From JACQFZ01 sp045810625 (GTDB taxonomy: Bacteria; Pseudomonadota; Gammaproteobacteria; Acidiferrobacterales; Sulfurifustaceae), in assembly GCA_045810625.1 (NCBI GenBank), contig JBJMVQ010000040.1, positions 51,904-115,903 of the forward strand: a DNA stretch of 64,000 nt. The letters are read 5' to 3'. Below, piece after piece: positions 43,736 through 51,700 of the stretch. Position 1 is the first letter of the stretch. Each line of letters opens with the position of its first letter. A program made the position numbers and the translations under genes. The notes below the pieces were generated by a model. It was not told the origin of the DNA. It did no database searches and was given only the letters and a program-made list of their open reading frames with translations.

Positions 43736-43784
43736 CCTGATTCTCAATCAGAAAACACGGGTTTGATTCCCGTTGGAAGCGCCA
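43729..43784 (+). tRNA. tRNA 3' portion with CTC anticodon (Glu-type), 5' half missing
   Basis: Loop TTCTCAA in CTGA/TCAG, T arm ACGGG TTTGATT CCCGT, then TGGAAGC and GCCA. No D arm and no matching 5' acceptor strand. Looks fused to the preceding Val-like sequence. Confidence 0.45.
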
Positions 43785-43792
43785 TTTGTAGA

Positions 43793-43877
43793 GCGCCAGT
43801 GGCGAAACGGCAAACGCCGGCGGCTTAAACCCGCCTGCCTGCCGGGCTTGTCGGTTCGATTCCGACCTGGCGCACCA
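43793..43877 (+). tRNA. tRNA-Leu(TAA)
   Basis: Loop CTTAAAC in GGCGG/CCGCC; acceptor GCGCCAG/CTGGCGC; T arm GTCGG TTCGATT CCGAC; class II; CCA encoded. Confidence 0.92.
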
Positions 43878-43882
43878 CGTAC

Positions 43883-43925
43883 CTGGGCGTAGAGGCCGGA
43901 GATTCAAATCCTCTCGTCCAGACCA
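43883..43925 (+). other. 43-nt tRNA minihelix (acceptor and T arm only)
   Basis: CTGGGCG pairs perfectly with CGTCCAG, enclosing eight bases and the T arm GGAGA TTCAAAT CCTCT, and ends ACCA. There is no D or anticodon arm. Either a precise internal deletion or a deliberate minihelix. Confidence 0.5.
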
Positions 43926-44048
43926 ACATCCACGTCGGGGCATTCGGATTTCCGGCCCGGCACTCCACGCGTCGGGCGCTCGCCGGCACGGACACACGCT
44001 AAGTCTTTCCGTGAAAACTCCGGCTCACCCTCCCGCCCAGACCATTTT
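43926..44048 (+). other. Spacer with possible decayed tRNA
   Basis: Ends in CCCAGACCA, and contains GC-rich hairpin material, but no cloverleaf can be drawn. Confidence 0.3.
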
Positions 44049-44125
44049 TCTCCGTTCGTCTAATTTGGGCAGGACTCGTGACTTTGGATCACGCAATGGT
44101 GGTTCGAATCCATCACGGAGAGCCA
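44049..44125 (+). tRNA. tRNA-Gln(TTG)
   Basis: Loop CTTTGGA in CGTGA/TCACG; acceptor TCTCCGT/ACGGAGA; T arm with TTCGAAT; CCA encoded. Confidence 0.88.
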
Positions 44126-44134
44126 GTTATTCGC

Positions 44135-44212
44135 GCGCCCGTAGCTCAGGCCGGACAGAGCATGCAGCTTCTACCTGCATCGTCGAAGGTTCGAATCCTT
44201 CCGGGCGCACCA
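44135..44212 (+). tRNA. tRNA-Arg(TCT)
   Basis: Loop CTTCTAC in TGCAG/CTGCA; acceptor GCGCCCG/CGGGCGC; CCA encoded. Last tRNA of the array. Confidence 0.92.
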
Positions 44213-44272
44213 GTGGACAAGGCTTCCAAACTTGATTCTGTTCGCGACATATCGAGAAAGACAGACAAGAGA

Positions 44273-44866
44273 ATGAGAAAAGAAAACGTATTTCCGACAC
44301 CTCCATTGATTCTGGCGCTAGACGTTGGGGGACGTCCGGTCGATTGGATCCATTGGCGCGCCGCGGTGCTCCTCGTTCTTCGTGAAGAGATAACGTGGGC
44401 GACCGGCACATCGTTTCCCGTTTACGGCGGCATCAATCACGTAAGCGGCGAACGGTCGTGCGTGCAACTGAACACCATCATAGCGGTGCGAAATGTCAAC
44501 GCGTTCACGGTGGAGGACGTGACGCCTCCACTCAGCAACGCGGCTCTTTTCCGTCGCGATCGTTACACTTGCATGTACTGCGGAGATGAATTCGTAACTG
44601 CACTTCTCACACGCGACCACGTCATTCCGCGATCGCGGGGAGGCGAAGACTGCTGGAGCAATTGCGTTACCGCGTGCCGTGCGTGCAATCAAGAAAAAAG
44701 CGATCGCACGCCTGAGGAAGTGGGTTTAGAGCTGCTCGCGCTTCCGTTTGTTCCGAGCCGTATCGAGGCTTTGGTGCTCGCGAACCGTCGGGTCCTCGCG
44801 GACCAGATGGAGTTCTTGGAACGCCACTTGCCGCGTCAGCGCTGCGGATCAGCGGCGTATGGATAA
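44273..44866 (+). CDS. HNH endonuclease
   Basis: 197 aa from the ATG at 44273, 60 bases after the last tRNA; frames opening earlier run through tRNA sequence and are not credible. The zinc-finger HNH domain has YTCMYCGDEF, then LTRDHVIPRSRGGEDCWSN and CVTACRACNQEKSDRTPEEV: both CxxC pairs and the catalytic His of DHV are intact. The N-terminal 100 residues resemble the McrA-like HNH group. HNH genes are frequent in phage and mobile tRNA arrays; it may serve mobility or defence. Confidence 0.88.
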   Translation: MRKENVFPTPPLILALDVGGRPVDWIHWRAAVLLVLREEITWATGTSFPVYGGINHVSGERSCVQLNTIIAVRNVNAFTVEDVTPPLSNAALFRRDRYTCMYCGDEFVTALLTRDHVIPRSRGGEDCWSNCVTACRACNQEKSDRTPEEVGLELLALPFVPSRIEALVLANRRVLADQMEFLERHLPRQRCGSAAYG

Positions 44867-44929
44867 AGAGTCCCGCAAAAGTCCCGCAGAGGAAAAAACG
44901 AAATTTTTCGACTCGTAACTTCTTGAACC
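44867..44929. repeat. Short direct repeats before the right att-like repeat
   Basis: AGAGTCCCGCAAAAGTCCCG contains two copies of AGTCCCGCA-type units within 25 bases, comparable with the paired units beside the left repeat. Possible arm-type sites. Confidence 0.35.
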
Positions 44930-44973
44930 GGTGGGCCGTGTAGGAATCGAACCTACGACCAACTGATTAAAAG
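44930..44973 (-). repeat. Right direct repeat: 3' half of tRNA-Lys (att-like)
   Basis: 43 of 44 bases identical to 34960-35003 and in the same orientation; the single difference is in the anticodon-stem part (CTGATTAA against CTGGTTAA). The 5' half of the tRNA is also absent here. Confidence 0.8.
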
Positions 44974-45271
44974 TGGGCCAATGTACTTGTAAGTGATTGT
45001 TGTTTCGTAACCGACTGCGGGGCGTCCGTTGCACGATTGCACCACAGCGCTGCACAGTGCATCACTAATCCCGGCAAAAGTCCGGCACAAAGTCGGTGAC
45101 TGTACTGGTCATGGTCGGTACCACAGCGCTCGACAATACATAACTAATTCCGGCAAGAGTCCGCAAAATTGCTTTCACGTTGGAGTGATAGCGCGAACGT
45201 CCAGCGCTCCTTCAGCGTGCGACCTTAAGCTACAGCAAAGAAGGCGGCAATTTATCACCGAATATCAGACA
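44974..45271. repeat. Non-coding right flank with imperfect tandem repeat
   Basis: ACCACAGCGCT begins at 45041 and again at 45120, each followed by a CATxACTAATxCCGGCAA segment, giving an imperfect direct repeat with 79-base spacing. No ORF. Possibly recombinase arm sites or leftovers of an earlier insertion. Confidence 0.45.
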
Positions 45272-47404
45272 TTAACGAGTGGTCAGTATGACGCTCGTTT
45301 GCGGGCCGACAGGATAGGAGTGTGATCCTTCGTGTGATGAATACGAGTCTTGCGTTGTCTCGCGATAGGTGTCCACAGCGACGCGCCAGTGTTGATCGTC
45401 TGGTACGCCGGGCACGCGGAAAGCGACCGCCTCCGTGCCGGCATTGAACATCAGGTAGAGAATGCAGCGCTCATCTTCGTGCACCAGACACGCGAGCTGC
45501 TTTGCCTTCGGATCGAACCAATTTGGCAACCCACCCTGCGGACTAAACCATTGGACGTCTGCGCTTTTATAGAACTGCTCCTTGCTTAGCATCGGATGCG
45601 CTTTGCGAAAGGCAATCATGTTTCGGGTGAAACGATAAATATCCTGATGCCGCTCCAAATCATTCCAGTCGTACCAGCTTGTCTCATTGTCCTGGCAGTA
45701 CGCGTTATTGTTGCCGCCCTGCGTGCGGCGGAATTCATCGCCCCCGAGCAGCATCGGCACACCGCGCGAGATCAACAGGCTCACGACGAAGTTTTTGATC
45801 TGGCGTTTGCGCAGCGCCGCGATTTCTTCGTTGGTCGTATCACCCTCGACGCCGTAGTTGGCGCTGAAATTCGCGTCGCTTCCGTCGCGATTCTCTTCTC
45901 CATTCGCTTCGTTGTGTTTGTGTCGATAACTGACCAGGTCGTTCAAGGTGAAGCCGTCGTGACAGGTGACGAAATTGATGCTGCACTCCGGACCTTTGCC
46001 GGACTTGGCATAGATATCGGCGCTGCCGCCAATGCGGCTGGCGAACAGACCGAGCATACCGTCGTCGCCGCGCCAGAAACGCCGAACATCATCGCGAAAC
46101 CTGCTGTTCCATTCGGTCCAGCGGCGTTCGTGGAAGCTCCCGACCTCGTAAGCGCCGGCGACATCCCACGCCTCGGCGATGAGTTTCACGTCTCTCAGGA
46201 TCGGGTCCTCGGCGATCCGCTCGAGAACGGTGGCGTTCGCCAGCAACTTGCCCGTGTCATCCCGTCCGAGAACTGACGCCAGATCGAACCGGAATCCGTC
46301 CACGTGCATCTCGACCACCCAATAGCGCAACGCCGCTAAGATGTGGTCCCGCACCACCGGATGATTGGCGTTGATCGTATTGCCAGTGCCGGTGTAGTTC
46401 TCGTAGTAGCGCTTGTCCTGCGACAACCGGTAGAAGATAGCGTTATCCATTCCGCGAAAACACAGCGTCGGGCCCAGTTCATTTCCTTCCGCCGTATGAT
46501 TGAACACGACATCGAGAATTACCTCGATGCCAGCGCCGTGGAGCGCCCGAACCATCTCCTTGAATTCCGCCTTCTGTTGGCCTCGCCCGCCCGAGCTGCT
46601 GTAGGAGGCTTTAGGCGCAAAGAACGTCACCGGATCGTAGCCCCAGTATTTTTTGAGCGGTTCGCCCGTCTGCGGGTTGATACCCGTTACGTGATGTTCG
46701 TTGAACTCGTGCAGGGGCATCAGTTCCACGGCCGTTATTCCCAGTTCTTTAAGATATGGGATTTTTTCCACCAGGCCGCGGTATGTGCCCGGCGCTGCCA
46801 CTCCGGCGCTGGGATGAATGGTTAAGCCGCGTATGTGCGTTTCATAAATCACGGTCTGCGACCACGGATGCGCCGGCGGTCGATCGTCATGCCAGTCGAA
46901 GTGCTCCTGCGTGAAGACGCATTTCGGCATGGCCGCCGCATCATCGACTGTCGAGCAGATCAGGTCGCGTGCGGGCGAGGACGCGTCATAACCGAGCGCG
47001 AGATCAAAAGCCCAGGCCGGCAACGGCGCGATCGCCGTCGCCATAGGATCGAGGAGCAGTTTGTTGAAGTTGAAGCGGTGCCCTTCGGCAGGTTGGTATG
47101 GGCCGCCCACCCGATAGGCGTAGAGTTGACCTGACCCAATCCCTTCACACCGGACGTGCCACACGTCACCCGTGCGGTTGCGCACGGGATCGAGGTCGAT
47201 CACTCTGGCGGGCGTTGCGTCGGTCGGATGATCGAACAACTCCAGCCGAACGCGCGTAGCGTGACGGCTGAACAACGCGAAGTTAACGCCTCCCTCGTAT
47301 CCATGAGCACCCAAACGCAGCGGGTCACCGCGGCGAGCTTCCGTATATTCTGAAGCTGCGGCGGTATCGTTTATACCTTTGGCGATTTCGAGAGATCGAT
47401 TCAT
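45272..47404 (-). CDS. glgX: Glycogen debranching enzyme GlgX
   Basis: 710 aa from the ATG at 47404, overlapping the glgP stop as ATGA. The N-terminal CBM48/early-set domain (about 25-130) is followed by a GH13 barrel: DVVFNHTAEG, nucleophile Asp in VDGFRFDLASVLG, acid Glu in LIAEAWDVAG, and FVTCHDGFTL. It hydrolyses alpha-1,6 branches of phosphorylase-limit glycogen. Last gene of the glycogen/pentose-phosphate operon. Confidence 0.95.
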   Translation of the reverse strand: MNRSLEIAKGINDTAAASEYTEARRGDPLRLGAHGYEGGVNFALFSRHATRVRLELFDHPTDATPARVIDLDPVRNRTGDVWHVRCEGIGSGQLYAYRVGGPYQPAEGHRFNFNKLLLDPMATAIAPLPAWAFDLALGYDASSPARDLICSTVDDAAAMPKCVFTQEHFDWHDDRPPAHPWSQTVIYETHIRGLTIHPSAGVAAPGTYRGLVEKIPYLKELGITAVELMPLHEFNEHHVTGINPQTGEPLKKYWGYDPVTFFAPKASYSSSGGRGQQKAEFKEMVRALHGAGIEVILDVVFNHTAEGNELGPTLCFRGMDNAIFYRLSQDKRYYENYTGTGNTINANHPVVRDHILAALRYWVVEMHVDGFRFDLASVLGRDDTGKLLANATVLERIAEDPILRDVKLIAEAWDVAGAYEVGSFHERRWTEWNSRFRDDVRRFWRGDDGMLGLFASRIGGSADIYAKSGKGPECSINFVTCHDGFTLNDLVSYRHKHNEANGEENRDGSDANFSANYGVEGDTTNEEIAALRKRQIKNFVVSLLISRGVPMLLGGDEFRRTQGGNNNAYCQDNETSWYDWNDLERHQDIYRFTRNMIAFRKAHPMLSKEQFYKSADVQWFSPQGGLPNWFDPKAKQLACLVHEDERCILYLMFNAGTEAVAFRVPGVPDDQHWRVAVDTYRETTQDSYSSHEGSHSYPVGPQTSVILTTR

Positions 47405-49944
47405 CGCTGCCACAGGATGAGCGCGGCCTCCAACGGGACGGCAACGCCGTCGTGGCGTGGGATCAAGCGCGCCGTGTAATCGGTCGCCGGACGTGCCGCG
47501 GACACTCGCGCGCCATAGACATGGTTGTGTGTTGCATCCGCCGACCGCAGGCGCTGCATCTCCAGGCGTACGGGGAGCCCCTGCTCTGCTCCATTGGCAT
47601 AGAGCTCCACCCGTACGGCCGCGGGATCAAGGTCATCGAGATACACCTCGATCTCAAATACGTGCCGCTCCCGATCCGTCTCGACCTTCACTGTGCCGAA
47701 GCGCAGCGCCGCCCATTTTTGTTCGAGCGTGCGCCGCCAATTCACGATCTGCACGCCGCTCGCGCCGTTATCGGCGGCTCGTTCGCGATAGGCGGCGGCC
47801 GCGGAAAGGTAGTGTTGCTCGGTGTACTCCCGCACGGTGCGGTTGGTGGAAAAGCGCGGCGCCAGCTGCGCCATGCTTTCGCGTACCCGCGCCACCCACG
47901 CGACGGGGATATCCTGCGCACCACGCGTATAAAACTCGGAGATCACATGGCGTTCCAGCAGATCGTAGAGAGCGTCGGCTTCGAGGGCGTCGGTGGCGGA
48001 ATCGTCGCCATGTTCCTTCCCATCGCCCAACGCCCATCCGACTTCCGGCGTGTAGGCTTCCGCCCACCAGCCGTCCAGTTCCGAAAGATTGACGCCGCCG
48101 TTCACGAGCACCTTCATCCCGCTGGTTCCGCTCGCTTCCCACGGTCGTCGCGGCAAGTTGAGCCAAACGTCCACCCCCTGCACCAGGCGCTTCGTCAACA
48201 GCATGTCGTAGTCGCTGAGGAAGACCACGTGCGGGCGAACCTCCGCTCGCCGGATGAAGCCCAGCCACTCATGAATCATGGCCTGTCCTGCTTGGTCCGC
48301 GGGATGGGCCTTGCCGGCGACGATGAGTTGTACCGGGCGCTGCGCATTTTTTAACAAACGCAGCAGTCGGTCGGGGTCGCGCAGCAGCAGGTTGGGTCGC
48401 TTGTACGTCGCGAAGCGGCGCGCGAAGCCCAACGTCAGCGCGTTCGGATCGAATATATGCCTTGCCGCTTCAACCCGCGCGGGCGCAGCCCCCGAGGCGG
48501 CGAGCTGCCGCGCCAGATGTTCCCGCACGTACTCCACAAGCGATTTGCGGGCGGCGGCGCGAAATTCCCAGAGATCGTTATCGGCGATGCCGCGGATCAT
48601 CTGCTCCAGCGCATCCGTCGTTCCCAACCAGCGATTCTTTCCGCAAGTTGTCGTCCAAAGTTTGTCTGCAGCACCTGAGTGCCAGCTCGGCATGTGCACG
48701 CCGTTGGTCACGTATCCGACGGGCACTTCGTCTTGCGGCCAGCGGGGAAACAACGGCTCGAACAGCCGCCGGCTCACCGTTCCGTGCAGGCGGCTCACGC
48801 CGTTCACCGCTCCGCTTCCGCGGATCGCGAGATACGCCATGTTGAAGTCCTCAGCCGGGTCGTGCGCGTTGCGGCGGCCGAGTGCAAGCAGATCGTGAAA
48901 CGAAATGCCGAGCTGCTTGGTGGCATAACCGCCCAAGCAGTTTTCGATAAGCGCTGGAGCGAAACGATCGAAACCGGCCGCGACCGCCGTGTGCGAGGTG
49001 AAGAGATTTCCCGCGCGCGTAACCGCCAACGCGACGTCAAAAGGCTGTCCGGTCGCTTGCATGAAACTGCGCGCGCGCTCCAACACCGCGAGCGCCGCGT
49101 GACCCTCATTGAGGTGGCAGACTTCCGGATGGATTCCGAGCGCGGTCAGCAGCCGCCAGCCGCCGATGCCGAGGACCAGCTCCTGCATGAGGCGCATCTC
49201 GGGTTGTCCTCCATATAGCTCGCTCGTGATGCCTCGGTACGGCGGGAAGTTCGCGGCATCGTTGCTGTCCAACAGGTAGAGCTTTGCTCTGCCCACCTGG
49301 ACCTGCCAGGCGCGCAGCCAGATCGGGTAACCCGGGAGGTCGAGCTGCAGCCGCAGCCACTCCCCGTTCGAGTGCCGCAGCGGCGTGATCGGCAGCTGTC
49401 CCGGGTCGTTGTACGGAAACACAGCTTGTTGTTTGCCGTCGGCGTCGATCAGCTGGCGAAAGTAGCCCTGTTGATAGAGCAGCCCCACGCCGACGACCGG
49501 AACGCCGAGATCATTCGCCGCTTTGAGCTGATCGCCGGCGACATTGCCCAGCCCGCCCGAATAGATAGGCAGCGCTTCGCTCAACATGAACTCCATGCTG
49601 AAGTAGGCGACCGCGGTCAGCGCGGATTGCGGATACGTTTGCTGAAACCACGCGGGCGTCCGCGCCGCGTCGCGCTTGGTTTGTACCAGGCTATCGAGGC
49701 TCTTACGGAAAACGGGGTCGCTCGACAGCCGCTCGATCCGCTCGCGCGAGACCGTTCGCAGGACCACCCAGGGATTGTGCGTGACATCCCACAAGTCGGG
49801 ATCGAGCTGCCGCCACAACTGATCGGCGGCGTGATCCCATGACCAGCGCATATCCAGCGCAAGCTCGGCGAGCAAGTCGAGCCCATCGACATTCGTCGCG
49901 GGTTGGAGTTGGTACAACTGACTGGCACGGATGGGCTGGCTCAC
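47401..49944 (-). CDS. glgP: Glycogen/alpha-glucan phosphorylase (GT35)
   Basis: 847 aa. The N-terminal DUF3417 segment identifies the short-subfamily bacterial and archaeal phosphorylases (LELALDMRWSWDHAADQLWR-like). The core contains YFSMEFMLSEALPIYSGGLG and the PLP-lysine motif EASGTSGMKVLVNGG. It releases glucose-1-phosphate, the substrate of the adjacent phosphoglucomutase. It ends in an ATGA overlap with glgX. Confidence 0.95.
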   Translation of the reverse strand: MSQPIRASQLYQLQPATNVDGLDLLAELALDMRWSWDHAADQLWRQLDPDLWDVTHNPWVVLRTVSRERIERLSSDPVFRKSLDSLVQTKRDAARTPAWFQQTYPQSALTAVAYFSMEFMLSEALPIYSGGLGNVAGDQLKAANDLGVPVVGVGLLYQQGYFRQLIDADGKQQAVFPYNDPGQLPITPLRHSNGEWLRLQLDLPGYPIWLRAWQVQVGRAKLYLLDSNDAANFPPYRGITSELYGGQPEMRLMQELVLGIGGWRLLTALGIHPEVCHLNEGHAALAVLERARSFMQATGQPFDVALAVTRAGNLFTSHTAVAAGFDRFAPALIENCLGGYATKQLGISFHDLLALGRRNAHDPAEDFNMAYLAIRGSGAVNGVSRLHGTVSRRLFEPLFPRWPQDEVPVGYVTNGVHMPSWHSGAADKLWTTTCGKNRWLGTTDALEQMIRGIADNDLWEFRAAARKSLVEYVREHLARQLAASGAAPARVEAARHIFDPNALTLGFARRFATYKRPNLLLRDPDRLLRLLKNAQRPVQLIVAGKAHPADQAGQAMIHEWLGFIRRAEVRPHVVFLSDYDMLLTKRLVQGVDVWLNLPRRPWEASGTSGMKVLVNGGVNLSELDGWWAEAYTPEVGWALGDGKEHGDDSATDALEADALYDLLERHVISEFYTRGAQDIPVAWVARVRESMAQLAPRFSTNRTVREYTEQHYLSAAAAYRERAADNGASGVQIVNWRRTLEQKWAALRFGTVKVETDRERHVFEIEVYLDDLDPAAVRVELYANGAEQGLPVRLEMQRLRSADATHNHVYGARVSAARPATDYTARLIPRHDGVAVPLEAALILWQR

Positions 49945-50001
49945 AGGTCGTTCCTCGGGTGTTCGTACGATGCAGCCGATACTCGCTTTCCGACTGTCGG
50001 G

Positions 50002-51681
50002 TCAGGACTGCGCGACCGCCCCTCCTCCGCCACGCCGCGGCATGGTCAATGCATCGCGCACGACCGTCTGCGCTTCGTCCAGAATGCGGCGCAGGTGATC
50101 CGCTCCACGAAAGCTCTCGGCGTAAATCTTGTAGATGTCCTCCGTCCCGGACGGGCGCGCGGCGAACCAACCGTTTGCCGCTGCCACCTTGACGCCGCCG
50201 AAAGCCGCGCCGTTTCCCGGCGCGCGGGTGAGAATCGTCTCGATTTTTTCGCCGGCCAGCGTCGTGGAGACGATCTGCTGCGCCGACAGCGTCTCCAGCA
50301 TTTTCTTCTGCGCTGAAGTCGCTTGCGCTTCTACGCGATCGTAAACCGACTCGCCGAGCTCACCGGCAAGAGCGCGGTAAATTTCGCCGGGATCGCGGCC
50401 GAGACGCGCCGTGATCTCCGCCGACAGCAACGCCGGAACGATTCCGTCTTTGTCCGTCGTCCACACGCTGCCGTCGGTGCGCAGAAAGGACGCGCCCGCG
50501 CTCTCCTCGCCGCCGAAGCCGAGCGAGCCCTTGAGCAGGCCATCCACAAACCACTTGAAGCCGACCGGCACTTCGTAGAGCGTCCGACCAAGCTTCGCTG
50601 CGACGCGATCGATCATCCGGCTGCTCACCATCGTCTTGCCGACCGCGGCGGTCGCGCTCCACTTCGGCCGGTGCTGGAACAGATAGAAGATGGCGACGGC
50701 GAGGTAGTGATTCGGCGGCAGCAACCCGGCGCTCCGCGCCGTTATCCCATGACGATCGTGATCGGTGTCGCACGCGAACGCGATGTCGAAGCAGTCCTTA
50801 AGCCCGATCAACCGCCGCATGGCGTAGGGCGAGGACGGGTCCATGCGAACGCGGCCGTCCCAGTCGAGCGGCATGAAGCGGAACGTCGGATCGACGATGT
50901 CGTTGACCACGGTAAGGTTCAAGCCGTAGCGCTCGGCGATCCGCGGCCAGTAGTGAACGCCCGCGCCGCCGAGCGGATCCACGCCCATGCGGACGTCCGC
51001 GCCGCGAATCGCGTCCATGTCGATCACCTGATCGAGGTCGGCCACATACGCAGCGAGAAAATTGTGCCGATGCGTAGTGGCGGCGCGCGCTGCTTGCTCG
51101 AATGCGACTTTCTTTACGCCGCGCAGGCCGGTTTCGAGATGTGCGTTGGCTTTCGCTTCGATCCATGCGGTGACCTCGATTTGCGCCGGCCCGCCGTGAG
51201 GCGGGTTGTACTTGAACCCGCCGTCTTCGGGCGGATTGTGCGAAGGCGTTATGACGATACCATCGGCGAGTCGTGAATCGCGCCCGCGGTTGTAGGTGAG
51301 TATCGCGTGCGAAATCGCCGGCGTCGGGGTGTATTCGTCATGCTCGGCAAGCATGACGTCCACGTCGTTCGCCGCCAGCACTTCGAGAGCGCTCGCGCAC
51401 GCCGGCACGGAGAGCGCGTGCGTGTCCATACCGAGGAACAGCGGACCATCCACACCGCGCCGCTGGCGATATTCGCAAATCGCCTGTGTGATCGCGAGAA
51501 CGTGCCGTTCGTTGAAACTCGTGGCGAAAGCAGAACCGCGATGCCCCGACGTACCGAACGCGACGCGCTGCCCGGCGACCGACGGATCCGGGATTTCCGT
51601 GTAATAGGCCGTCACGAGTTTAGGTACGTCGACCAGCATCGAAACTTCGAGTGGTTTACCTGCCATGGGATGAGTTTTCAT
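50002..51681 (-). CDS. pgm: Phosphoglucomutase (alpha-D-glucose phosphate-specific)
   Basis: 559 aa (an ATG at 51666 is an alternative start). The catalytic phosphoserine lies in VITPSHNPPEDGG, the metal loop is DTDHDRHG, the sugar-binding loop GFGGEESAGASF and the phosphate-binding RPSGTEDIYKIY. It interconverts glucose-1-P and glucose-6-P, joining glycogen phosphorolysis to the pentose-phosphate genes upstream. Confidence 0.95.
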   Translation of the reverse strand: MKTHPMAGKPLEVSMLVDVPKLVTAYYTEIPDPSVAGQRVAFGTSGHRGSAFATSFNERHVLAITQAICEYRQRRGVDGPLFLGMDTHALSVPACASALEVLAANDVDVMLAEHDEYTPTPAISHAILTYNRGRDSRLADGIVITPSHNPPEDGGFKYNPPHGGPAQIEVTAWIEAKANAHLETGLRGVKKVAFEQAARAATTHRHNFLAAYVADLDQVIDMDAIRGADVRMGVDPLGGAGVHYWPRIAERYGLNLTVVNDIVDPTFRFMPLDWDGRVRMDPSSPYAMRRLIGLKDCFDIAFACDTDHDRHGITARSAGLLPPNHYLAVAIFYLFQHRPKWSATAAVGKTMVSSRMIDRVAAKLGRTLYEVPVGFKWFVDGLLKGSLGFGGEESAGASFLRTDGSVWTTDKDGIVPALLSAEITARLGRDPGEIYRALAGELGESVYDRVEAQATSAQKKMLETLSAQQIVSTTLAGEKIETILTRAPGNGAAFGGVKVAAANGWFAARPSGTEDIYKIYAESFRGADHLRRILDEAQTVVRDALTMPRRGGGGAVAQS

Positions 51682-51700
51682 CGGCCGAGGCTCGCGCTGC

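Noticed and set aside
44078..44272. N-terminal extension of the HNH protein
   Set aside because: It would translate through tRNA-Gln and tRNA-Arg; the ATG at 44273 gives the normal family start.
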